Below, piece by piece: positions 34,061 to 42,633 of a stretch of 64,000 bases of DNA (positions are counted from its first letter, which is position 1; the number at the start of each line of letters is the position of its first letter). The notes under the pieces were generated by a model. The model made no database searches and was not told where the DNA came from. It saw only the letters and a list, made by a program, of their open reading frames with translations. Origin of the DNA: Paenibacillus glucanolyticus NBRC 15330 (lineage in GTDB: Bacteria > Bacillota > Bacilli > Paenibacillales > Paenibacillaceae). The stretch lies in the NCBI RefSeq assembly GCF_004000885.1, contig NZ_BIMC01000019.1, positions 54,099-118,098 of the forward strand, given 5' to 3'. The position numbers were made by a program, and so were the translations under genes.

Positions 34061-35320
34061 ATGAAGAAACAGAGCGTAATTGTAAAGGGATGGGCCTCTT
34101 TTGTATTATGCGCCATTTTGATGTCAGGCTGTGTTACGGAAAAGGAAGCTGCTCCGAACGCCGGAGCGGATAACGGCAGCGCGCCAATCGAAGCCAAAGG
34201 TGATTCAATCAAGGTTGGCATTCTTCACTCCCTAAGCGGAACGATGGCGATCAGCGAGGTATCCGTCAAGGATGCCGAAATGCTTGCGATCGAAGAAATT
34301 AATGCGGCAGGCGGTGTGCTGGGCAAGCAGATCGAACCTGTGATCGAGGACGGTGCCTCGGATTGGCCGACCTTCGCCGAGAAGGCGGGCAAACTGCTGC
34401 AGCAGGATAAGGTTGCCGCCGTGTTCGGAGGGTGGACCTCCGCTAGCCGTAAAGCGATGCTCCCTGTTTTCGAACAAAACAACGGTCTTTTATTTTATCC
34501 GGTCCAATATGAAGGGTTAGAATCTTCCCCTAACATTTTCTATACAGGTGCAACAACCAATCAGCAAATCGTGCCTTCGGTATCCTGGCTGCTTGAGAAT
34601 CGGGGCAGCAAAATGTTCCTGCTCGGATCGGATTATGTGTTCCCGAGGACGGCCAACAAAATTATCAAGGCACAGCTGACTGCAGAGGGAGGGGAGCTTG
34701 CGGGAGAGGAATATACACCGCTGGGTCATACCGATTTCAGTACGATTATTGCCAAGATCAAAGAGGCGAAACCCGATATCGTCTATAACACGCTGAATGG
34801 CGACAGTAACGTGGCATTCTTCAAGCAGCTGAAGGATGCGGGCATCACTTCCAAGGATATGACCACGTTGTCCGTAAGCGTGGCGGAGGAGGAAATTCGC
34901 GGAATCGGCGCTGACATTCTTGAGGGGCATCTGGCAGCTTGGAACTATTATCAGTCTACGGATACGCCGGAGAACAAAGCCTTTGTTGATAAATACAAAG
35001 CGAAGTATGGTGCCGACCGGGTTACAGCCGATCCGATCGAAGCGGGATATACCGCTGTGTACTTATGGAAGGCTGCGGTAGAGAAGGCCGGTTCAACAGA
35101 GGTAGCCAAGGTCAAGGAAGCGGCTAAAGGCATCGAGTTTGCTGCACCGGAAGGCAAAGTCACTATTGACGGCGACAATCAGCACATCTACAAAACGGTG
35201 CGCATTGGCGAAGTGCAGGCAGATGGTCAGTTTAAAGAGCTCTGGAACTCGGGAGAACCTGTTAAACCCGATCCGTATCTGAAAACGTACGATTGGGCGA
35301 AGGGGTTAAGCGGAGAATAA
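34061..35320 (+). CDS. urtA: Urea ABC transporter substrate-binding lipoprotein
   Basis: Captures urea (or short amides) outside the membrane for the UrtBCDE importer. The product has 419 residues. A lipoprotein signal ends at Cys24 (LMSGC). The mature part begins with an Ala/Gly/Asn-rich linker and then the branched-chain amino-acid-type binding fold (IKVGILHSLSGTMAIS). UrtA-specific segments such as LFYPVQYEGLESSPN and TLNGDSNVAFFKQL are visible. The ATG at 34061 is 10 bases after GGGAG; the open frame upstream lacks a ribosome site. It is the first gene of urtABCDE behind three nitrogen-type boxes. Confidence 0.94.
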   Translation: MKKQSVIVKGWASFVLCAILMSGCVTEKEAAPNAGADNGSAPIEAKGDSIKVGILHSLSGTMAISEVSVKDAEMLAIEEINAAGGVLGKQIEPVIEDGASDWPTFAEKAGKLLQQDKVAAVFGGWTSASRKAMLPVFEQNNGLLFYPVQYEGLESSPNIFYTGATTNQQIVPSVSWLLENRGSKMFLLGSDYVFPRTANKIIKAQLTAEGGELAGEEYTPLGHTDFSTIIAKIKEAKPDIVYNTLNGDSNVAFFKQLKDAGITSKDMTTLSVSVAEEEIRGIGADILEGHLAAWNYYQSTDTPENKAFVDKYKAKYGADRVTADPIEAGYTAVYLWKAAVEKAGSTEVAKVKEAAKGIEFAAPEGKVTIDGDNQHIYKTVRIGEVQADGQFKELWNSGEPVKPDPYLKTYDWAKGLSGE

Positions 35321-35329
35321 AGCAGTAGG

Positions 35330-35357
35330 CACGAAAAGGCTCCCGGGCCTTTTCGTG
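35330..35357 (+). other. Intercistronic hairpin between urtA and urtB
   Basis: CACGAAAAGG pairs perfectly with CCTTTTCGTG around an 8-base GC-rich loop. No T run follows, so it is not a terminator. Such hairpins behind a binding-protein gene often stabilise that part of the mRNA. Confidence 0.6.
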
Positions 35358-35373
35358 AAAGGAGGCTCCCGAA

Positions 35374-36279
35374 ATGGAAATGACAATCCTGCAGGTGTTC
35401 AACGGATTGAGTGTCAGCTCGATTTTATTATTGATTGCACTTGGCTTGGCGGTGACGTTCGGATTGATGAATGTTATTAATATGGCCCATGGCGAGCTGA
35501 TCATGATCGGCGCCTATTCCACGTATGTCACCCAGGGCTTGTTTACCGCGTATATGCCGAAATCCTGGTTTGATACTTATTTCATAGCGGCGCTGCTGGT
35601 TTCCTTTGTGGTTGCTGCCCTCATCGGTTGGCTGCTTGAAATGATTCTGATTCGGCACCTGTACGGAAGGCCGCTGGACAGTTTGCTGGCTACATGGGGT
35701 GTCGGGATGATGCTGCAGCAGATCGCAAGGTTCATCTTCGGCGCTCCGAACGTGGCCGTAACCAGCCCATCCTGGCTGAACGGAGGGCTTGCGATCACTT
35801 CAAGCATCGTGCTTCCTTATAAACGGTTGTTCATTATTGTATTGGTGGCCTTGGTGCTGACGGCAATGTATCTCTATATTTATCGAACGGTTCAGGGCAG
35901 GCGGATGAGAGCGGTGATGCAGAACCGGAACATGGCGGGATGCCTTGGCATTTCAACCCGGCGTGTGGATGGTCTCACGTTCGCGATTGGCTCGGGTATC
36001 GCGGGTATTGCCGGCTGCGCATTGACGCTGCTCGGACCCATCGGTCCGTCGATTGGAACCTACTACATCGTGGATGCCTTTATGGTGGTCGTGCTTGGCG
36101 GTGTTGGAAAATTGATCGGAACGGTTGCCGGGGCGCTGGGAATCGGTATGTTTAATACGCTGTTTGAGACCTACACTTCGGCTTCCATCGGCAAAGTGCT
36201 GGTGTTCGCCTTAATCGTGGCTTTCCTGCAGTGGAAGCCTCGCGGGCTTGTTGCACTTCGAACGCGCAGTCTGGATTAG
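35374..36279 (+). CDS. urtB: Urea ABC transporter permease UrtB
   Basis: Membrane subunit of the urea importer, LivH type, 301 residues, with about eight hydrophobic helices. The family segment GLAVTFGLMNVINMAHGELIM is near residue 25, and the loop contacting the ATPase (RAVMQNRNMAGCLGI) lies near 180. The ATG follows AAAGGAGG by 9 bases. The next gene begins 15 bases later. Assignment as urea rather than branched-chain amino acid permease rests on the operon with UrtA and on the UrtB-like sequence. Confidence 0.92.
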   Translation: MEMTILQVFNGLSVSSILLLIALGLAVTFGLMNVINMAHGELIMIGAYSTYVTQGLFTAYMPKSWFDTYFIAALLVSFVVAALIGWLLEMILIRHLYGRPLDSLLATWGVGMMLQQIARFIFGAPNVAVTSPSWLNGGLAITSSIVLPYKRLFIIVLVALVLTAMYLYIYRTVQGRRMRAVMQNRNMAGCLGISTRRVDGLTFAIGSGIAGIAGCALTLLGPIGPSIGTYYIVDAFMVVVLGGVGKLIGTVAGALGIGMFNTLFETYTSASIGKVLVFALIVAFLQWKPRGLVALRTRSLD

Positions 36280-36294
36280 AGAGGAGGGGATGGT

Positions 36295-37383
36295 ATGGTG
36301 CTGAAATGGTTGACAGGAAATCCCGGCAGCCGGACAAAACGGATTCTGTGGAGTGTTCTGCTGCTTCTCATGTGTATGGCTCCTTTGTTCATGACCCCTT
36401 TTCGCTTGGGGTTGTTGACAAAATTTCTGGCTTTGGCGATTCTGGCGGTCGGACTTGATCTGATCTGGGGATATGGCGGTATTCTAAGTCTTGGACACGG
36501 TGTATTCTTCGGACTTGGCGCTTATGCTATGGCGATGTATCTTAAGCTCGAGGCCAGCGGGACGTCCCTGCCCGATTTTATGAGCTGGAGCGGTGTGGAG
36601 GGACTGCCCTGGTTCTGGGAGCCCTTCCGGTCGTTTCCCGCTGCCCTGATACTCGGGATGCTGCTTCCGGCGCTGCTCGCTTTGATTCTCGGTTTCTTTA
36701 CGTTCCGCAACCGGATCGTGGGCGTGTACTTTACGATTCTGACCCAGGCTCTGGTCATGATTGTAGTCACGCTGTTTGTAGGCAAGCAGGAGTGGACGGG
36801 GGGCACGAACGGACTGACGGGATACCCTTCGATTCTGGGCTTTAACCTGAACACGCCGTCAACCAAAATCGGATTGTATTTCATCACGCTGGCTGCTTTG
36901 GCAGGGGCATATGTGCTGTGCAGAAGGATTGTGAGCAGCCGCGTGGGTCAGGTGCTGGAAGCGTCAAGGGATGGAGAGAACCGGGTGCGGTTTCTCGGAT
37001 TTGACCCTTCCCGTTACAAGACGTTTGCTTTTGCCGTCTCGGGCGGTCTGGCCGGGCTTGCCGGAATGCTGTTTGTACTTCAGGTAGGCATTATATCCCC
37101 TTCCATGATGGGGATTGTCCCGTCCATTGAAATGGTATTATGGGTGGCTCTGGGCGGGAGGGGGACCCTTATCGGCGCGATTATCGGTACAGTGCTGCTG
37201 AATTCGGCCAAAACCGGGATCAGCGAAGCCTACCCGGAAGGCTGGCTGCTCGTATTGGGCGCTTTGTTTGTCATTGTGGTTGTGTTGATGCCAAAAGGAT
37301 TGGTAGGAGTATGGAGCAAGGTGGTTTCGTCATTATCCCGAAGAGGAGGTACTGTCCATGCAGCCGTACGCAAAGAAGGTTGA
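36295..37383 (+). CDS. urtC: Urea ABC transporter permease UrtC
   Basis: Second membrane subunit, LivM type, 362 residues, with eight to ten hydrophobic helices. The segment DLIWGYGGILSLGHGVFFGL near residue 55 is the family signature, and the ATPase-contact loop (VLEASRDGENRVRFLG) lies near 220. UrtC-typical WTGGTNGLTGYP is visible. The ATG follows GAGGAGGGG. Its last 26 bases overlap urtD. Confidence 0.92.
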   Translation: MVLKWLTGNPGSRTKRILWSVLLLLMCMAPLFMTPFRLGLLTKFLALAILAVGLDLIWGYGGILSLGHGVFFGLGAYAMAMYLKLEASGTSLPDFMSWSGVEGLPWFWEPFRSFPAALILGMLLPALLALILGFFTFRNRIVGVYFTILTQALVMIVVTLFVGKQEWTGGTNGLTGYPSILGFNLNTPSTKIGLYFITLAALAGAYVLCRRIVSSRVGQVLEASRDGENRVRFLGFDPSRYKTFAFAVSGGLAGLAGMLFVLQVGIISPSMMGIVPSIEMVLWVALGGRGTLIGAIIGTVLLNSAKTGISEAYPEGWLLVLGALFVIVVVLMPKGLVGVWSKVVSSLSRRGGTVHAAVRKEG

Positions 37384-38197
37384 TTTTTCCGTCCCAGTCC
37401 GTGGAGAAGTGAGAGAAATCGGCATTTCACCAATCGTGTTGTCCGCAGAGGATATCACGGTGACTTTTGGCGGGTTCGTGGCGGTAAACGGCATGAATCT
37501 GGCGCTTCGCAAGAATGAACTGCATTTTCTTATCGGCCCAAACGGTGCTGGAAAAACCACGATGCTGGATGTGATCTGCGGGAAGACAAGGCCTGCTGCC
37601 GGACGCGTGCTGCTGGGGGACGGCCTGGACATTACTAAAAAGCGGGATTATGAAATTGCAGGTCTCGGTGTCGGGCGGAAATTCCAGGCACCCTCGATTT
37701 TTGCAAACTTGAGTGTTAAAGAGAATCTGGAGCTGACACTCGATCCCGATCGAAGTGTGTTTCGGGCGCTTAAGGTAAGGAGAAATCGATGCACCACGTT
37801 CGAGATGAAGAAGGTGCTGGAGCAGATCGGGCTTCCTGATCGGCTCCATGTTCGGGCAGGTTCTCTGTCGCATGGGGAGAAGCAGTGGCTGGAAATCGGC
37901 ATGCTGCTGCTTCAGAAGCCGCGATTGCTGCTGCTGGATGAGCCGGTAGCCGGAATGACGGATGAGGAGACGATGAAGACAGGAATGCTTCTTCAGGATA
38001 TCGCCAAGGCATGTTCCGTTGTTGTGGTTGAGCATGATATGGATTTCGTTCGTTCTTTTGCCGCGAAGGTTACGGTGATGCATGAAGGGAAACTGCTGAA
38101 GGAAGGCTCCATGGCGGAAATTCAGCGCGATCCGATGGTTGCCGAGGTGTATCTGGGCAAAAGGAGGGAGACCAATGCTCAAGCTGCAGGGCATTGA
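37358..38197 (+). CDS. urtD: Urea ABC transporter ATP-binding protein UrtD
   Basis: First of two ATPases driving urea uptake, LivG type, 279 residues. Walker A is GPNGAGKTT near residue 60, the signature motif is LSHGEKQ, and Walker B is LLLLDEPVAGM. An N-terminal extension of about 28 residues precedes the ABC domain. The start overlaps urtC and uses AGAGGAGG within it. urtE starts inside its last 23 bases. The overlaps suggest coupled translation. Confidence 0.94.
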   Translation: MQPYAKKVDFSVPVRGEVREIGISPIVLSAEDITVTFGGFVAVNGMNLALRKNELHFLIGPNGAGKTTMLDVICGKTRPAAGRVLLGDGLDITKKRDYEIAGLGVGRKFQAPSIFANLSVKENLELTLDPDRSVFRALKVRRNRCTTFEMKKVLEQIGLPDRLHVRAGSLSHGEKQWLEIGMLLLQKPRLLLLDEPVAGMTDEETMKTGMLLQDIAKACSVVVVEHDMDFVRSFAAKVTVMHEGKLLKEGSMAEIQRDPMVAEVYLGKRRETNAQAAGH

Positions 38198-38870
38198 ATC
38201 GGGTTATGGAGAGAGCGCCGTCCTGCGCGGCGTATCCATGGTAGTCGACCCGGCGAAGGTTGTATGTCTGATCGGACGCAACGGCGTTGGAAAGACTACG
38301 CTTATGCGCACTTTAACCGGACAGCTGAAGATCCGTCAGGGGCGGATGAGTCTGGGAGAACAGGAGGTTACCGGCTGGGATTCTGTCAAAAGAGCGCGTG
38401 GAGGCATCGGGTATGTCCCGCAGGGGCGCGAGATATTCCCTCAGCTCACCGTGAAAGAGAATTTGCTGCTCGGGCTTGAGCCATGCGTGCCCAGGAGCAA
38501 GGTTTTTCCGGAGGATGTGTTAGCCTTGTTTCCCGTACTGCCGCAAATGTACCATCGTCAGGGCGGAGATTTGAGCGGCGGACAGCAGCAGCAGCTCGCC
38601 TTTGCCAGGGCGCTGGCCTCTCGGCCCAAGGTGCTGCTGCTTGACGAGCCGACGGAGGGCATTCAGCCGTCCATCGTGGAGGAAATTCAAGACGTGATCC
38701 GCGGGATCAAAGCCAAAGGAGAAACGTCGGTTATCCTGGTGGAGCAGAGCATCGAGTTTGTGCGGAGCGTAGCGGATTATATTTATGTCATGGATAAAGG
38801 CACGGTTGTAGCCGAAGGTGTTCAAGATGCCATTGACATGGAGCAGTTTGAGCATTATTTGACGGTATAG
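38175..38870 (+). CDS. urtE: Urea ABC transporter ATP-binding protein UrtE
   Basis: Second ATPase of the urea importer, LivF type, 231 residues. Walker A is GRNGVGKTT near residue 36, the signature is LSGGQQQQLA near 136, and Walker B is VLLLDEPTEGI near 157. The UrtE-typical YVPQGREIFPQLTVKENL segment follows Walker A. The ATG at 38175 follows AAGGAGG. It is the last gene of the operon. No urease or urea amidolyase genes are in the window. Confidence 0.94.
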   Translation: MLKLQGIESGYGESAVLRGVSMVVDPAKVVCLIGRNGVGKTTLMRTLTGQLKIRQGRMSLGEQEVTGWDSVKRARGGIGYVPQGREIFPQLTVKENLLLGLEPCVPRSKVFPEDVLALFPVLPQMYHRQGGDLSGGQQQQLAFARALASRPKVLLLDEPTEGIQPSIVEEIQDVIRGIKAKGETSVILVEQSIEFVRSVADYIYVMDKGTVVAEGVQDAIDMEQFEHYLTV

Positions 38871-38925
38871 AGCTGCCTTGAATCTTGGATTATCGCGACC
38901 GGGAACATGCAGTTTGAGGGAGCAG

Positions 38926-38978
38926 GGGCTGTCATATAGGCCGGCATTTTCAGCCTATGGGACAGCTCTTTTTTTATT
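38926..38978 (+). terminator. Terminator of the urt operon
   Basis: GGCTGTC pairs with GACAGCT, and ATAGGC with GCCTAT, around a loop. A long T run with one A interruption follows. Confidence 0.87.
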
Positions 38979-38984
38979 TTCGTC

Positions 38985-39013
38985 TTGCTATTTTTCAGGA
39001 GCGGGGGTAGAAT
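38985..39013 (+). promoter_or_regulatory. araA promoter
   Basis: TTGCTA at 38985-38990 and TAGAAT at 39008-39013 are spaced by 17 bases. The predicted transcription start is just before the AraR-type operator. Confidence 0.65.
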
Positions 39014-39027
39014 GTGAGTGATTCTAC

Positions 39028-39039
39028 TTGTACGTACAA
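39028..39039 (+). promoter_or_regulatory. AraR-type operator before araA
   Basis: TTGTACGTACAA is a perfect 12-base palindrome and the core of the AraR operator known from B. subtilis. It would lie about 8 to 19 bases downstream of the transcription start. The same 12 bases recur before araD. Confidence 0.8.
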
Positions 39040-39067
39040 TTTATCATAAAACAAATAATTTAATAAT

Positions 39068-39079
39068 AGGTATGTACAA
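39068..39079 (+). promoter_or_regulatory. Degenerate second AraR-type site before araA
   Basis: AGGTATGTACAA keeps one perfect half of the palindrome and differs at three positions in the other. It is exactly 40 bases from the first site. In B. subtilis the araABD operators are also paired at about four helical turns, allowing cooperative binding. Confidence 0.5.
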
Positions 39080-39117
39080 GATAGTGACAAAGCATTCATT
39101 CAGGAGGCGTTCTAATC

Positions 39118-40605
39118 ATGAAATTGAAACCGCATTCTTTTTGGTTTGTTACCGGAAGCCAGCACTTGTATGGTCCTGAAACGCTGGAGCAGGTAGCTGA
39201 GCATTCCCGCATTGTGGCAACGGAGATGGGGAAAGATCCTGTATTTTCGTACCCTATTCTGTTCAAACCGATCGTAACGACACCGGATGAAATATACAAC
39301 CTGATTCTGGAGGCCAACAACGATGAGTCCTGTGCAGGCATAATGACCTGGATGCACACGTTCTCTCCGGCCAAGATGTGGATTGCAGGCCTATCCCAAC
39401 TTCAAAAGCCGCTCCTTCATTTCCATACCCAATTCAACCGGGATATTCCTTGGGAATCGATTGACATGGACTTTATGAACTTGAACCAGTCCGCCCACGG
39501 TGATCGTGAATATGGTCATATCGGTGCCCGTCTCGGCATTGCCCGCAAGGTGGTTGTGGGTCATTGGGAAGATGGGGAAGTTCGTGACAGTATCGCCGGC
39601 TGGATGCGGACGGCCGCGGCTTATGCCGAAAGCCGCAGGCTGAAAGTGGCGCGTTTCGGTGACAATATGCGCCAGGTCGCGGTAACCGAAGGAGATAAGG
39701 TGGAGGCCCAAATTAAGCTTGGCTGGTCCGTCAACGGTTACGGCATTGGCGATCTTGTGCAATCGATGAATGAAGTGGGAGATGAGGATGTAAAGGCGCT
39801 CCTGAATGAATATGCAGAGCGGTATTCGATAGCAAAAGAAGGGCTTAGCGAGGGGCATGTGCGTGATTCCATTGCGTATCAAGCCCGGATCGAGATTGCA
39901 CTGCGCCGTTTCCTGGAAGAGGGCGGGTTTGGCGCATTTACGACGACCTTTGAGGATCTGCACGGCATGAAGCAGCTTCCGGGACTGGCCGTTCAACGGC
40001 TGATGGAATCCGGCTACGGCTTCGGCGGCGAAGGGGACTGGAAGACAGCGGCTTTGACGCGCGTACTCAAGGTCCTTGCGGGCAATAAAAGCACTTCCTT
40101 CATGGAGGATTACACCTATCACTTCGAGCCGGGAAACCATATGATTCTTGGATCTCATATGCTGGAGGTATGCCCGACCATCGCCCTGGATCAGCCGACG
40201 CTGGAGGTTCATCCGCTCGGAATTGGAGGAAAGGGAGACCCGGCCCGTCTTGTGTTCAACGGCCAGGACGGTCCGGCAGTCAACGCTTCGCTGATTGATC
40301 TGGGACATCGCTTCAGACTTCTCGTGAACGTGGTCGATGGCGTCAAGGTAGAGCAGCCGATGCCGAAGCTGCCCGTGGCCCGCGTGTTATGGAAGCCGCA
40401 GCCATCCCTTCGCGAGTCTGCAGAAGCATGGATATTGGCTGGCGGGGCGCATCACACCGTCCTCTCTTATGCAATGACGTCTGAGCATCTGAGCGATTGG
40501 GCCGATATGGCGGGTATTGAAGCGGTTATTATTGACAAGGATACCACCTTGCAGCGGTTTAAGAATGAGCTCCGCTGGAGCGAAGCGGCCTATCGCCTGC
40601 GGTAA
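39118..40605 (+). CDS. araA: L-arabinose isomerase
   Basis: Converts L-arabinose to L-ribulose, first step of arabinose use. The length of 495 residues is standard. The N terminus (FWFVTGSQHLYGPETL) and the catalytic-region segments SFMEDYTYHFEPGNHMILG and MLEVCPTIA are typical, with the metal-binding Glu and His residues conserved. The ATG follows CAGGAGG. It heads araA-araR-araD-araB-araM, with two AraR-type sites upstream. Confidence 0.97.
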   Translation: MKLKPHSFWFVTGSQHLYGPETLEQVAEHSRIVATEMGKDPVFSYPILFKPIVTTPDEIYNLILEANNDESCAGIMTWMHTFSPAKMWIAGLSQLQKPLLHFHTQFNRDIPWESIDMDFMNLNQSAHGDREYGHIGARLGIARKVVVGHWEDGEVRDSIAGWMRTAAAYAESRRLKVARFGDNMRQVAVTEGDKVEAQIKLGWSVNGYGIGDLVQSMNEVGDEDVKALLNEYAERYSIAKEGLSEGHVRDSIAYQARIEIALRRFLEEGGFGAFTTTFEDLHGMKQLPGLAVQRLMESGYGFGGEGDWKTAALTRVLKVLAGNKSTSFMEDYTYHFEPGNHMILGSHMLEVCPTIALDQPTLEVHPLGIGGKGDPARLVFNGQDGPAVNASLIDLGHRFRLLVNVVDGVKVEQPMPKLPVARVLWKPQPSLRESAEAWILAGGAHHTVLSYAMTSEHLSDWADMAGIEAVIIDKDTTLQRFKNELRWSEAAYRLR

Positions 40606-40633
40606 CTGGTTCTGTCGGCATTCGCCTGGCCTG

Positions 40634-40642
40634 TGTTACAAT
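40634..40642 (+). promoter_or_regulatory. Extended -10 element before araR
   Basis: TGTTACAAT combines a TGn extension with TACAAT. No strong -35 box is present. It would give araR its own promoter inside the operon. Confidence 0.5.
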
Positions 40643-40706
40643 AGCGAGATAACTTGGGATTACTCCAAATCCTAACATAATGAGTGCGTGAGGCTAGAGG
40701 TGAATG

Positions 40707-41795
40707 ATGAATAATAGACGGATACCCAAATATATTGTATTAAAAAACGAACTGCTCTCCTGGTTTGAATCGGGCCGGCTTCAGGCGGGTAAACAGGTCC
40801 CTTCGGAGCATGAAATTGCGGATCAGTTCGGCGTAAGCCGGCAGACGGTACGCCAGACCTTCGGCGAGCTTGAGAAGGAAGGTTGGCTGGAACGGATACA
40901 GGGCAAAGGAACGTTTGCAAGAAATCCGGAGCGCCGGGAGAGCGAGCAGGTCAAGACGATCGGGATCATTACGACGTACATCTCGGATTACATCTTTCCG
41001 CATATTGTCAGGGGAGCCGAAGCCGAGCTGCGAAGCAAGGGATATCGCCTGCTGCTCTCCAGCACGGATAATAACAAGGATAAGGAGATGGACAGCCTTC
41101 AGCTTATGACCAGCCAGCCGCTTAGCGGGCTGATTATTGAACCGACTAAGAGTGCGGAAGGCAATCCAAACCTGTCGTATTTCTTATCCTTGCAGGAGAA
41201 GGGAATTCCGTTTCTGATGATTAACGAGAAGTATCGGGAGCTGGATTGTCCTTGCCTCAAGCTTGATGATGAGTTAGGCGGTTACAAGGCAGCGTGCCAT
41301 TTGATCGAGAACGGACACACGGCGATTGCCGGGTTTTTCAAGCGGGACGATCTTCAGGGCGTGAATCGGCTAAAAGGCTTCTTGCGGGCACATCGAGAGG
41401 CGGGCATTCCCGTATCGCCGGAGCGGGTGGTTACCTACACAACCGAGCAGAAGGGGAGCTTCCCTTACGATCAGGCCGTACAACTGCTGAAGCAGCCGGA
41501 TGAGCAGCGCCCGACAGGGCTCGTATGTTACAACGATGAGCTGGCCGTGTCTCTGGTGGAGGCCGCGGGGCAATGCGGACTACAGGTTCCACAGGATGTA
41601 TCCATGGTCGGCTTCGATGATTCGACACTTGCGATTGCTTCCGGTGTGAAGCTGACAACGATGACTCATCCAAAGACGGAGATGGGGATCACTGCCGCGA
41701 GACAATTGATCAGTATGATCGAGAATCAAACGGAAATTTCCGATACGATTTATGAGCCTGAGCTGGTGGAGAGAGAATCAGTGAAAAAACAGTAG
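40707..41795 (+). CDS. araR: Arabinose operon repressor AraR (GntR-type DNA domain, LacI-type sensor)
   Basis: Repressor released from DNA by L-arabinose. The product has 362 residues and the chimaeric layout of AraR. A GntR-type winged helix-turn-helix covers about residues 5-70 (VPSEHEIADQFGVSRQTVRQ), followed by a LacI/GalR-type sugar-binding domain (about 80-360). The ATG at 40707 gives 6 bases from GAGG; the ATG at 40704 is an alternative. Its gene sits between araA and araD rather than apart as in B. subtilis. Matching palindromes lie before araA and araD. Confidence 0.93.
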   Translation: MNNRRIPKYIVLKNELLSWFESGRLQAGKQVPSEHEIADQFGVSRQTVRQTFGELEKEGWLERIQGKGTFARNPERRESEQVKTIGIITTYISDYIFPHIVRGAEAELRSKGYRLLLSSTDNNKDKEMDSLQLMTSQPLSGLIIEPTKSAEGNPNLSYFLSLQEKGIPFLMINEKYRELDCPCLKLDDELGGYKAACHLIENGHTAIAGFFKRDDLQGVNRLKGFLRAHREAGIPVSPERVVTYTTEQKGSFPYDQAVQLLKQPDEQRPTGLVCYNDELAVSLVEAAGQCGLQVPQDVSMVGFDDSTLAIASGVKLTTMTHPKTEMGITAARQLISMIENQTEISDTIYEPELVERESVKKQ

Positions 41796-41845
41796 GTCAT
41801 TATAGAAGATTTGAGGTCCGGAAAGACGGACCCCTGCATGCCAAC

Positions 41846-41857
41846 TTGTACGTACAA
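41846..41857 (+). promoter_or_regulatory. AraR-type operator between araR and araD
   Basis: TTGTACGTACAA is identical to the site before araA. It lies about 35 bases before araD, which suggests that araD-araB-araM have an internal regulated promoter. I could not assign its -35 and -10 boxes with confidence. Confidence 0.75.
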
Positions 41858-41892
41858 CTATATTTTTCAAATATAGAGAGGAGAGATTGTTC

Positions 41893-42582
41893 ATGTTGGA
41901 GAATTTAAAGCAGCAGGTGCTGGAGGCAAATCTGGAGCTTCCGAAGTACGGACTTGTCACATTTACATGGGGGAATGTAAGCGGCATTGATCGGGAACGC
42001 GGGATGTTTGTTATTAAACCCAGCGGCGTGCCTTATGAAGAGCTGACAATCGATGACATGGTCGTGCTCGATCTGAAGGGAAATGTAGTTGAAGGCGATT
42101 TACGGCCTTCCTCCGATACCCCGACTCATCTGGTGCTCTATCAGAATTTTAAAGAGATTGGCGGGATTGTGCACACCCACTCGCCATGGGGAACGAGCTG
42201 GGCCCAAGCCGGACGCGCGCTTCCTGCCTATGGAACAACGCACGCCGACTATTTTTACGGGGAGATTCCGGTTACGCGTCCCATGACCCGTGAAGAGATC
42301 GAAGGCGCTTACGAGCGGGAGACGGGCAACGTCATCGTGGAGCGTTTCGCCGATCTGGATCCGAATCGGGTGCCCGGCGTGCTTGTCCATTCTCATGCGC
42401 CGTTTGTATGGGGCAAGGATGCCCATCATGCGGTGCATAATGCAGTGGTTCTGGAAGAGTGCGCGAAGATTGCGGCTCGCATGCAGCAAATCAACCCTGC
42501 TATTGAACCGATGGATCAGAATTTGCTGGATCGTCACTTTTTGCGGAAGCATGGGATTAATGCCTATTACGGTCAAAAGTAA
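41893..42582 (+). CDS. araD: L-ribulose-5-phosphate 4-epimerase
   Basis: Converts L-ribulose-5-phosphate to D-xylulose-5-phosphate, the entry to the pentose phosphate pathway. The product has 229 residues and is a class II aldolase-fold zinc enzyme. The segments TWGNVSGID, IKPSGVPYEEL, the metal-binding HTHSPWGTSWAQAG and VLVHSHAPFVWG are visible. The ATG at 41893 lies 9 bases after AGGAG. araB follows after 51 bases. Confidence 0.96.
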   Translation: MLENLKQQVLEANLELPKYGLVTFTWGNVSGIDRERGMFVIKPSGVPYEELTIDDMVVLDLKGNVVEGDLRPSSDTPTHLVLYQNFKEIGGIVHTHSPWGTSWAQAGRALPAYGTTHADYFYGEIPVTRPMTREEIEGAYERETGNVIVERFADLDPNRVPGVLVHSHAPFVWGKDAHHAVHNAVVLEECAKIAARMQQINPAIEPMDQNLLDRHFLRKHGINAYYGQK

Positions 42583-42633
42583 AATTTGTCATGGTCATCA
42601 TCATTCATGATTTCATCTGTGGGGGGAAATGAG

